64,000 bases of DNA from Plasmodium coatneyi. Taxonomy: Eukaryota > Apicomplexa > Aconoidasida > Haemosporida > Plasmodiidae. The notes under the pieces are model-generated. The model saw only the letters and a program-made list of their open reading frames with translations, ran no database searches and was not told where the DNA came from. Both the position numbers and the translations under genes were made by a program. Positions 43,618 to 55,004 of this stretch are shown here, piece after piece. The stretch lies in the NCBI RefSeq assembly GCF_001680005.1, contig NC_033560.1:437501-501500 (forward strand), read 5' to 3'. Positions within the stretch are counted from its first letter, which is position 1. The number at the start of each line of letters is the position of its first letter.

Positions 43618-45706
43618 TCAAGTCTGCTTCAATTCGTAGAAGGTCTTTGCCAAGTACTTCCCCCTGTCTTTGGCAAACTTGGCAAAAGTGAGTTGTTCCT
43701 GCGTCGGGTGGGTGGGGCGAAAAAAAAAAAATGAAATAAATAAAACATGAAGGAGAAAGTGCAGAAAGGGAATGTTTTATCTGTATAAAAGCTACCTCAC
43801 GCAGAGGATACAAAAAAGCGATGACCGCTTCACCACGCTGATGAGGCGCCTTTTTCCTGCTCACCCTGAGTATTTCCTTGCTGGACACGTGTAAAGTCTT
43901 TATGTTCTTCGTGAACTTCTTCTTCATGATCCCGCTCAGGAGGAAGAAGAAGACCAGGGCCATGTTTATCATGAGGTAGGAGTTTTCCCCTGCAGGTGGG
44001 AGAAATGAACACATTACATTTGGGGGGGCAATACGCGTCCTATTTGGAGGATAACACGACGCATTCCCAGGTTTTCTCCCCAAGGAGATGCTCATGGTGC
44101 ACCCCATTGGACTTACAATTGTTCAGAATGGTTCCCGTGTTTATGACATAATTTTTGTAAAAGCGGTTGGTCGACATGTCCACGTAGCTGCGAGGGGGAG
44201 TGTATACATGTGCATGTGTGTAGGAGGGATATTTACAAGAAGAGGTGACCCCAGCAGAAGTGGCGTGTTTGCACGGGATGGTGTGCAAGAATTTGGACCC
44301 ACCTGAGAAGGACGTCCTTGTAGTACGTATGCACGGAGAGCTGCGTCCAGAGGAAAAAGAGAAATGCGACCAGGGTGAACACCTGGATGACCGTGTGTTT
44401 TATGCCTGCGATGGGGGGTGAATGAGAAAAAAAGAACATGTGCAGGTGCAAATATGCGAAGGTACATATAGGTAAAAATATCTACATATTCTTCTCTGAC
44501 AGGTTCATCTGATATGTTCATCTGAAAAGGTTGTTTGCACTCACGTTCCCGCCTGAGGGTCGACTTGTGGACGTGCCTCTCCCCGTCCGTCTTCAGAATG
44601 TCCAAAATTTTATTAATGATACAATCGCAGTCGCTGACGAGGCAATAGAGGTCCTTCTCCAACTTTTTAAAAAAAAGTTTCTTGATCTCATAAATGATAT
44701 CGCTCATGCGGTTCACAATGCAAAGATCGTCATCCTTTCTGGCGCCCTCAAAGAGGTACCTGCCATTCTTAGCCCCATGAATATAAATGGGCACCAAGTC
44801 GATATTATACCGTATGTTAATTTTACTAGCCAGACACTGCGTCGTCTGACAGAGCAATTTTATCCTATCCTGTTCATGCTTTATTTCATCAATTTTGGAA
44901 AAAATAAAAATAATTTTCTCTATATGCTTTTCATAAATCTCCTTAATGATAAGGAGTAACCTATTACTTAGAGACTTCCCCGAGGAGTCAAAAAAAATTA
45001 AAATAATGTCCACATAATCGGAGAGGTCATAAATTATACTGTTTATGTCAAAGTCTATTTTGTTCATTATGTCCTTCAATCCTGGCGTGTCAATAAAGTC
45101 GATATTTTTCGTTTCGATATTTTTACTTATATACATTTTTGTGCATAAATTGTTTTTAAAGTTTCTGTTTCGTGACGCAATATGTTTAAGGAAGTCAAAC
45201 GATTTTACCGTTACCTCTCCGTTGAATTCGGAGTAGTAGTTCCCACTTGTGATGAGCGTAAAATGGTTTGTTTCAAATTCGTAACCTGTCTTCTGAATGT
45301 TTTCTTGTAAAAACCAATTTATGAAAGTGCTTTTCCCTGATGAGGAATTTCCTATCACTAAAACACGCACCTTTTTTGAAATAGTTTTATTAATATTTAG
45401 AAATAATCCCTTGGCTACATTTTTTATGTTTAGCCTGTCTACCCCTTTATTGTTCATCACTATATTTCCATTGTATAGCTCCTTTATTTCGCTTACGATA
45501 TTGTCATACAGGTTTAGCTTATCGTGCATGCTTCCGCACATTTTTTTGTCGAACTCCTCCTTATGGTCGATGTAGTCCTCTTTATTGTTCGACGCGTCTG
45601 AGTGGTCTGAAAATTCCGTGGACTTTTCGTTCCTTGCCATGTTCATGCTGTCCTTGCTTTTGTAGGGCTCCGAGTTGAGCGTCGTCTCGCTCGGCACGCT
45701 CTGCAT
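43618..45706 (-). CDS. Dynamin/EHD-like GTPase with two C-terminal membrane segments
   Basis: Five exons, 44545-45706, 44303-44405, 44117-44187, 43865-43989 and 43618-43698, all phase-consistent and GT-AG, give 513 residues. G1 is GNSSSGKST (119-127), G3 DTPGL (206-210) and G4 SKID (270-273, in place of N/TKxD). Spacing and the flanking pattern (KSTFINWFLQ, DYVDIILIFFD, KIIFIFSKIDEI) resemble the EHD/dynamin class of large GTPases. Exon 2 encodes a hydrophobic helix (TVIQVFTLVAFLFFLWTQL) and exon 4 a second (YLMINMALVFFFLLSG), separated by about 40 residues. A GTPase head with a C-terminal helical hairpin suggests organelle membrane fusion, fission or tethering, as for mitofusin or atlastin, but no such orthology is shown. 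AIG1/Toc34-type GTPases are an alternative. Confidence 0.8.
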
Positions 45707-48700
45707 GGTGGGGTCAAGGAGGCTACCAGGAAAGAGATTATCGTAGTAGTTAGCGTAGGAGTTGTCACCCTGTTACGGCGGTATGCAGGCCTGTTCCCAG
45801 TTTCCTCTATCTCACGCGTGTTGCTTTTCCCCTTCTCTTTTTTGCCAATCTTTGCCTATTCAGGGTTCTTTCTTCCCATGAGCATGGCACCTTGGGAGAG
45901 GATGCGCGGTTGTACACCACACGATAATTTTGCTTAACGCTGGAGGAATCGCCTTCGTGCGGTGATGTAACAGGTGCAAACACACACACGTTCTGTGTAC
46001 GATTTGGGTGGCGAATCCTCGGGAAATTTTTCTGACACACACACACACACCCTTGCACGCGCGCAACTGGGGGTGCACAACAGAGCAACCGCCGAGAGTC
46101 ACAGCGCGTCAGGATCCCTCATGCACAGGTGCGTGCACACCACTGGTGGGGGAAGGGATGGAAAATTTCCGCGAAAGGCAGAATAAAACAGATTGGGGGT
46201 GCTTCGAATAAGCCAAATGGAAAAAAGAAAAAAAAAACGCATTAACAAAACGCATTAACAAAACGTATTAACAAAACGCATTAACAAAACGCATTAACAA
46301 AACGTATTAACAAAACGCAGTAGCAAAACGCAGTAGCAGAAACGCAGAAAAACCTGCCAGGCGTAATATAACAGATCAGTCGCAAAGTGGAAACGAGTGC
46401 GTCAACTTGTGACACATTCCTTTTCAACTCTGACTTACATTTCCATAGTGCCTCTCATTTGCATGCGCTTGCGAAAAGGTCCTGAACAAAAAAAAGGGGG
46501 CGTTGCCAACTCGGGTGCACATGTGTGTAAACGGGCTATGCGAAAAACTCTACCCAGTGTGTGCGCCAAGAGCAAAGAATTAACCCCCTCGCTCACGAGA
46601 GAAACAGAAGATCGCCACGCACAAGTGTATCATACGAACTAACACGAGTGCTAGGTATGCCACCAAAAAAAAAAAAAAAAAAAAAGCCCTGTTTTACCCC
46701 TCAGAGCATACCATTTATTGAAAGACATATAAAAGGGCATACAAAAAAAAATGCACACTTGAGGGGTGCACTTATTTTCTGTTATCCGATGTAACATTCA
46801 GGGCTTAGGAATGTGCACGTGTAGCTGCTCTCTGGCCAATGAAAGGTGAACAAAAAAAAAGGAAAAAAACACAAACAAGGTATATGAAAACGAATAGCAA
46901 CCACAATGATGAAAATGACGATGACAACAAAATAGTGGTGAGAATTGCACGGTGCGCACATGCGTATTCGTCAGAGCCATGCAATTCTGTTGCCCAAGAG
47001 GAACCTCAATGGCAACTTCGTTCTTCAACTGTTTGGTAGCATCGCCCTGCTGGATTATCACCCTTTTTCATCATTTTCTCACGTTATTTTTTGACCACTC
47101 AACGGACACGTTAGCCCCTCGAAATGACAAATTATCTTTTTTTTTTTTTTTTTTTTTTTTTCTTAAATTCTTAAAACCAAATGGAAATAGCTAACTGCGT
47201 TCGGATAAATGCTACCCACCGCGTATGCCAAAGGACGTAAATTGACAAGCCACGAATGGGCCAAAAAACGTCACGGAAAAAAGTATTCTCCGTCGAGGTA
47301 ATTTGTCGCCTGCGCAGATTAGCAAGTTCACTCTGCTAGAGTATTTTTGCGCAGCTATTTTTGCGTAATTATTTTCCGCGCTTTATTTCCCTGACGGTAT
47401 TCTTCACTTGGCAAACTGCGTAATTTCTCACTGATGGCGCATCCGAGCAACCCTGGGAAGAGCGTGAAATGCCTCTCCCCAAGGGGTACTCCAAAATGAC
47501 CTGAACGTTCAGGTAAAAAAAAAAAAAAAAAATTCCAACGAAAGTTCTATCCCCTTTTGGTTAATAGCCATATGCACACAGAAAAATTGCCCAAAAATTA
47601 TAAAAACTTGTTGTAAAAAAAATTAATAAAAAATAAACAAATAATGGTCCATTTGTATGTTTTCCCAAAGAAAGGACTGCATTACGCGTCATTAATGATG
47701 AAAAATAAAGACACAACAGATTGTGGCGCAAAGTGTGGTGGGGCATTTTTTTCCCCCCGTCAGCTCGCACCTTCGCTGCAGTGCGTCCATGTGCATTGGT
47801 ACACATAAAGTATGCTTTTTTTTTTTGGCCCAAAAAGGTGAAACAAAATAAAACAACAAAGAAAAAGGGGAACTTCCAATTTTACCACAATTTGAAATCA
47901 CGTTTCCGTTCTATCCGCAGCAGTCATTGTTCATTTTTTTTTTGAAAATGTTTTTCCCCCCGTGGTGGTCACATATACTTTTAAGGGCGACGAAGCTACT
48001 TCACTTCAGCTTCTCTCCCCATCGGCCATTTTAAGGGAAAAACCTCAAACAGGTTCTTTTGCCCGTCCGCATTAAGAAGAGGTTGTATTTGTTTCCCATG
48101 GGGACCATTCAACGTCGATGCACAACTCCCTTTTGGTGTGTGTTCACATGGAATGGTCCACTTGGATGGACACGGAAATGACAGGTTTGAACCGAACGAA
48201 TGGGCGCTCGTGTCCGCTACGGATTTAGTTTTGCCCAGTTGACTTTCACAGGGGAGGTCCCTTTATTTTATTTTCCCTACTTGATACGCTCTCCACGGGG
48301 GTAATACAACAAAAAAGGATACGCGCAAAAGGGAAGCGTGCACAAAGACCGCGTATTATTGTCTACACGTGTGTGTGTGACCAGGACTTTACGAAGAATA
48401 GTCCTCTAGTCCGTTTTAAGCCTCAACTGCAGGCATCATTTCTCTCGTCAAAGAATCAATTTCACATTCGCCGCTAAGCAGCTGGGGAAGTTAATTAACC
48501 CCTAACCATTTTTCCTCAGACTTTTCTAAAGAGTTCGTCGTGATTCCCCATTCTGGCGCGCGTGGTTGAGTTGGGATAATTCCCCCACGCCAGCTAGGCA
48601 CACATGTGAATGTCAGGTATAAGTATATATATGCATACCTAGGGGTGTACCTTTTACATAAAGTCAGGTGTCGCCTCGCCTCCCTTCCCCTTAGATTTAT

Positions 48701-49439
48701 ATACACCCCTTGTTTAAACACAACTGTTCAACGTCCAAAAGGGGGAAACATCCATATTCTGCAGCGGTTAATGTTGTGCCGCGTTTACCTTTTCTTTCCC
48801 CTTTAGTTCCTAGGGGAGAAATGCACAAAATGGGAAATAAAAAAAAAAAGCCAAAAATAATTTTGCACTTTTTAAGGTGTACATAAGAAAGGCAGTTCTT
48901 TATCTTTCGAAAAGTAGCAATTTATGAATTTTGCTTTTTTTTTTTTTTTTTTTTTTTTTTTTTCGCTTGTTCATTCTACCTCTTCCCATTGCGCTGCCTA
49001 CTGAACCGTGTTGGGAAAAAATCCCAAACGAATGTGCAAATCGGATACTCCCTCCCTTCGGGTATTTCCTTAACTGCAAAGAGAGGTGTGCAAAGGTTAG
49101 CTAAAAGTAGAAGTTAACATCAGGATAAGATGAAGACCCCAGGTAGTTTTCACCCCTAATAAATATAAATCCAAACGGAGCTTACTTAACTGTCAACAAC
49201 GCATGGAATTATGTGATAATGCAAAATGTTATTTTGGGAACGCTTTCGAAAAGTCACTTGGGGAAAAAATAATACCCTAAGCTAACAGGCAACAGGGAAC
49301 GGAACATAACAGAAATCACTTTCTTTTCTTCCGCTTCTCAATCGGAACAACTGGCATATGTGTCGGGGTGAAGACAACCAAATGAGATAAAAAATAAATA
49401 CAACAAGTAGAAGTAATCCCCCCCTGGCATGACACCCCA
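45707..49439. other. Long gene-free stretch (3.7 kb)
   Basis: This is the longest interval without a supportable gene. It contains (AC)8 at about 46034-46050, a 13-bp minisatellite at 46238-46342, A-tracts (near 46664-46685 and 47514-47531) and T-tracts (near 47138-47161 and 48937-48963). Both flanking genes point away, so it should hold two promoters. A T-loop-like GGTTCAAACC on the minus strand at 48184-48193 has no tRNA around it. Confidence 0.5.
46238..46342. repeat. 13-bp minisatellite with higher-order pattern
   Basis: Eight units are based on CGCATTAACAAAA. Units 1-6 follow the order CGC, CGC, CGT twice over, so a 39-bp block is duplicated; the last two units are CGCAGTAGCAAAA-type variants. 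Confidence 0.9.
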
Positions 49440-50147
49440 ATGATGAAAACTAATCATTCAAACGTAAGAACCAGCTTTGTGTACAGTGAGAAAGTGAACG
49501 AACTGGTAGAGAAAGTTATTTTTTTGGCCAAGAGCTTATCACACTACAGGAAGAAATATGTGACGTTTTTGAAGGCGAGGAAGTACGAAGGGGGGCTAGA
49601 AAGTGGAAGCTACACCGGGCGGGGAGACATACGAAAAAGCAGCTTAAGTAGAAGCGGAAACAGCGAGACAGGTGGGGACATAAAAGGAAGACGGGAAAAA
49701 AAAGACTACGCAGTGAGGCGAACAAAATGCAACGAAGGAAGCCAAGCAGGATGCAGCTTTTTCCACGTCTTCACCAATTATGAAGAGTTCGTGAACGACC
49801 TACTGCACTTGTGCAGCCACGAAACGGACATATACATTGAATTGCTGTACACATTAATAATTAACAGTGAGCTCTTTAATCACTTCCTCTACATATGCAC
49901 ATTCACCTGTGGAGACAAGGATGACCCATTTTTGCTGCTAATTTACAATCACTTTTTAATCCTCGTTGAGTATTACTTCTACTTTAACAACTGTCACTAT
50001 TTCAACGAGCTGTATCGTAATCTGAAGGAAATTTATGATAACAAGGATGTGTGTGAAGCGGGCCTGCGGGTACCTCCAAGGGGGGGTACCTTTCTTCGGG
50101 AAAATGAAAAAAACTGCCTGACCAGTCAGGCAAAATATGAACAAAAA

Positions 50148-50185
<38 letters not shown>

Positions 50186-53100
50186 TACAATATGGCTAGC
50201 TGGCTTAGCAAAATGGTCACTGCACACACATGTCCAAATGGGCACACATATAGGACCACCCCACTTACTTTACACAACACGTAGATTCGACCACTCGGAA
50301 GGAAGGAGAAAACAACTTTTTGTTCACCTACCCGAACGAAAGCAGCGATTTTGCAAATTATGAACACAGCGATGGAAGAAAGGAAAAATGTCAAATGAAA
50401 AACAGGAGCAGGAAGACAAATCACTGTACCTTTGAAGTGAACGAAAGTGGTAACACCCTTAAAGACACAGGGGAGCACCTTATTAGTCAGCACAACGCGT
50501 CCACTTTTACTAAGGGGGTAAAGGAGAGAGCAGCTAACGATACACGTGGGGAAAACAAATCCGATGGTAACAAAATTAAGATGGAGAAAATCACCCATTC
50601 AAGGGCAATTTTAAGTAAATTCTTTTCCCACGCTTCGGGCGATGCGGAAGGAGACAACCAAGGTGACTTCCATTGCAACTACAATTGTGATTTCGACTAT
50701 GGGGGGAAGAAAAAGAAACATTCATTCCATGAAGAAATGGCACATCCATCGAATGCAAACTTCAATGTCAACAATTTTTATAAGTTAAAAAACATGTTTT
50801 TAATGTTTAACAAGTTAAATTATGAGCATCTATACATCCTGCTCTATTTTTCCCTGTCCATTTTGCCGACACTTTTTCACGTGTACCTCACGAGGGTGTT
50901 AACAACGCGCAGGGACGAATCCTGCATCAGCCCCTACCTCATGTACGTAGCGAAAAGGATAAAGGAGCGCTACATTCGTTTCTTTAAATTTGACTGTAAC
51001 GGCACAGCGGGGGAGAGTAAATACCGTGAGGTTTCCTCTAGAGGAGACACCCACAACGGAGTGGACAGCACTGGCTCGATTAACAATAGGAATTTTTTTA
51101 AGGCGGATGTCCAAAAGGGCGTTCATGCGAGGGGGAATCAGCTGAAGGGTGCCCACACCGTTTGGGACGAACCGAATGACAAGCTGTGGGATCACATTAA
51201 CCGCCTGGACGTGCAGGCAAAACTGGACACGCTAAGCAGCGGAGGGGACACCAGCAGGGACTACTCCACCGTATTTAGAAGAAACATAAGCTTGTTGCAC
51301 GCGTTCGAAATTAGGGGCGACTTTGAGAGTTTGAATTATGAGATCCTCGATGAGCATGAGAGGAGTGACAACCGGAAGAAGCCCAATAGCGAGAACAAAT
51401 CGGATGGAAACACACACAAGCATTCGCGGAAGCGCGCCACCAGGGAAGCCACTTCGAAAGAAGGGGGACCCAAGGAAGGACGGGATAATACAACACACAC
51501 AGGACCGCAGCAACATCTGGACGACATAGAAGAAACAGGTTCCATCCAGAGCGTCCCTGTAATGCCAAGGCAACGCACCCCCACGTACGATGCGGAGAAA
51601 GAACTACAGGAGGTTTTAAAAAGGAATCTACAATGGAATCGAATCCACTCTTTTTACAAGAACGAACTAAATACCCCTGGCGGATTGGAAAACGCACGCG
51701 GATTGCAGGACTTTATAAAAAGCATAAGTATTATCTGCAGCGAACAGTTTTTCTCCTTTTATATGAACAGGATAGACATGAAAAAGTCAACCCAGGGAGA
51801 TTACCACCTTTTACAAGTGGACAACTGCAGCAGCGCATCGATGAAGCAGAGGACAGAAGAGGAGGCACATTGGGCTGAACGGCAGACGAGTCATCCAGGC
51901 AACCACCTGCACATGCCAAGTCTACACAAGGATACCACGCTAATACATAACGATTATATAAAAAAAAAAATTAAAAGAAACAGATTATACACGTATAAAA
52001 TTTTTAACAACCAAATTGAGACTCTCTTAAATTCGAAGGAGCTAGCTGAATATATTAAAAAGCAAAAGGAAAATAAAAAAAAAAAAAAAAAATATCAGGA
52101 AGAAAAAAAAAAGGAAAACTTCATTTACATGCAATCACAGGGTGGATGTCCACTACTAAATAAGAAGAATAAAAAAAAAATTTCCGACATACCTTTTACC
52201 TTTGCGCAAAATAAAAATGAGAACTTCATTGAATCGGATTGCAATTCCTACGAAAATAGTGACTCCAGTGATAACCTCTCTATGTACAACTATACGAAGG
52301 AATTCTACGCAGACAATGGGTTTAACATAAATGAGTTTGTTTTTTTTGTACTAAATTCTTTTTACCTATTCATGCATATTCACAACGTTTATTTTTCTTG
52401 CACCTACTTGAATGTGCTTCTTTCTTACTCCATCAAGTTGGTATTTAAGTATAGTGATCGGTGCGTTGGTTCTCGATTGTCGCGTCTTCTCCGTGGTCAC
52501 CTACCAGGTGAGTATAATAAATTGCAGCAACGGTGGAAATGGAAAAGTGCGGCTTTCCCATATGTACTTCACACACACATTTGCGTGTACACACGAATAT
52601 ACCCTTCTTGTTGCCCCTAACTATTATCCTGTTAGACGTGCAAGCCAATCCAATCGATACACATGAGGATGATATTACGCCTTTCACGCCACACAACCGG
52701 ATGAAGATTTTAAGAAAGGGATCCAGTGTGCGCGTGATGAGGTCACACAGTCAGGAAAGAGACTCAAGTAAAACATTTTACAACCTCCAGGAAGGAAGCG
52801 AATTCGAAAGGATAAAACAACTCACCGAAATTATCACAAGGAAGAAAAAATTTTTTAATAAAAAAAAAAAAAAAGAAAAAAACCTCCATTGTAGCTTCTC
52901 CCCCACGTCCAACAAATGTGGAAATAAAACTACCCTCCTTATGAACACATTTGACATTATTTTAAATTCTTTCCTAGACCTGTGCATTTCCCTGTGTAGT
53001 GTGGACTTCAACTTTGTGAGTGACAAGAGGAAGCGACTGAACCGAACTTATTTTTGCAATTGTATTTGTAGGTACCACTACATGTTAAATAGGCAATACA

Positions 53101-54017
53101 ATGAATCCGCTTTGCAGAAATTTAATCGAACCAATTATAACAACTCGGTGGAAGCGTACCTTTTCTACTTTGACGAGTTGAAAAAACATGCGTTGTTTTC
53201 AAAACAGATTCTTGAGGGGGGCGACTCCCTCAGTGGACACAATCGTAGCGGCAGCAATCACAGTGATGGAAGTGCCTATAGTCTGTATTTCTCAAAGGAG
53301 AAGCGAAGAAGGGCTACCCCCCGTTTGGGGGTCAACAGAAGGGAAAGAACGCGAAACGAGAAAGAACATAAAAACGGTGGGTTAACCCAAGGGGTGAAAA
53401 AAAATGACGACAAGGGGAAAAAACTCCTTAAAAAGAAGACAAAAAAAAAAATGGACGACTCCATCTTTTCCTACATGATGATGGGGCAGGGAGGTACCAA
53501 CACGAAATGTTACATGTCTTCCTCGAACGAAACGGAGGAAGATCAAAACGGGGAAGATCACAATGGGGAAGGTCACCACGGGGATGATGTTCCAATCGAC
53601 TCACTCAAAACAAGCAGCGATGGAAGTTTTCTCTTTTTAAAAAAAATGAAAAAAAAAATAAAAAAAAGAATTTACCTGGACGAAAATAATATCATAAAAA
53701 TGTTAACCAGTGTAGGCTGCATTTTCATGAACAACATAAAATACAGTGTAGGAATTACGATAAGTAATTTAAGGAGAGTACGCAAAAATGGTCCTTCAAG
53801 TGAAAACGACCACTTGCATAACCATCTCAATGGTGTGTTTTGTTGCCAAAAAAAAAATGCCCACTTGGCGAATATATATAATCAGTACTTCGTGTCTTTT
53901 TTGTTCTTCTTCAAAATACACTACCTTTTTTTTTTAATAAAATATAAGTGCGAAAATGAGATATTTTTGAAGGCCTACTGGTTCCTCTATGCTGTTTATT
54001 CCATCACGCAGGGGTGA
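49440..54017 (+). CDS. Large conserved protein of unknown function
   Basis: I do not recognise the family. Three exons, 49440-50148, 50285-52507 and 52636-54017, both junctions phase 1, give 1437 residues. Conserved-looking helical blocks include YIELLYTLIINSELFNHFLY, YEHLYILLYFSLSILPTLFH, FFVLNSFYLFMHIHNVYFS and, at the C-terminus, NEIFLKAYWFLYAVYSITQG. Long Lys/Asn/Asp/Gly-rich, poorly conserved linkers separate them, typical of Plasmodium proteins. The repeated leucine/phenylalanine helices could form an armadillo-like solenoid rather than membrane spans. There is no signal peptide. Intron 1 begins GT followed at once by about 30 A residues. The end of exon 2 is less certain because an alternative donor lies at 52441. 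Confidence 0.75.
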
Positions 54018-55004
54018 CCATACACCAACCAAGGGGGGTGTACCTACATGGGGAAAACCCCCCCATTGTTTGTCCAAATCGACCCATTTTGTAAAAGGAA
54101 GGAACCTGCTTTTTCGGGGGTTCTCCAGCGTGGATGTGTCGCGAAAGTGGCTAGCAGAGGGACTGTTTGTTTTACATTCTTTTTTTTTTTTTTTTTTTTT
54201 GTGACTTATACAACTGAGGCGGAGTTCACACGTGGGAACTCTTCCGCTTGTTTGCACCATTTTAAGGGAATCGATTCATTATGGGAGAGGTTTCCATTTT
54301 TGCGGTCCCGCCCGATTCGCATGTGTAGGCACAGCTGCCACTTCTGCGCTTTGAGTTGGCCTCTACAGTTGACGGGGGGTGAAAAAAAAAAACATACAAT
54401 TCTCTTCTGTGGTGCAAAAATAGGAGGAAAGGATTGCAAATAAATGGGAATGACTTTCCTGATGCACGAGCTACATCACCAGAGCGCTGCAACCAGGAAG
54501 AGATAACTGTTAAGTGGTAGTCATTGTAGTGGTTTTTTTATTTTTATTATTATATTTTTTTTTTTTTGTGTGTCCCAAAGGGAGAACATTCCTTCTGCGC
54601 GGGAGGAGCAGCATGGCCATTTTATGATGCTGCGCCTGTAGGTGGGATTTTCTTCCCAAATAAAAGGAGCCTTTTCGAAAAGTGCTTTTCTTGAGGCTCC
54701 TACAAAAAATTAATTCGTATGCATGAAGAGTATGTGTGTGTTGGGATACATGTGCACAGTATGACCCGCGGGTGTAGGAGTAGGCCAGTGGGGATGTGCC
54801 CCCTGCGAGTAACTAACAGGAATAACAACAAATAAGCAGAAGTGTCGGAGAGCCCCTTTTATCAGATAAACTTCGAGGTGGAAGGAAAAGTCGAGAGGGA
54901 ATCCACTCTGAAGTAGGACCACCTTTCGTGGTCCCCAGTTGAGGAGGAAAGAAGTAGGTCGAAAAGGGGGGGAAGGGCGCTGCACTTATTGTATTTATAG
55001 GCAA
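54018..55004. other. Tandem intergenic region upstream of the HAD-like gene
   Basis: This 987 bp holds T-tracts near 54181-54200 and 54556-54567. It is the 3' flank of the large unknown gene and the promoter of the HAD-like gene. No gene was seen. Confidence 0.6.

Noticed and set aside
48180..48200. T-loop-like GGTTCAAACC on the minus strand, possible tRNA
   Set aside because: No acceptor stem, D-arm or anticodon arm can be built around it.
52441..52507. Alternative end of exon 2 of the 1437-residue protein gene, using a GTATTT donor
   Set aside because: The later donor CCAG|GTGAGT is stronger, and its phase matches the next exon.
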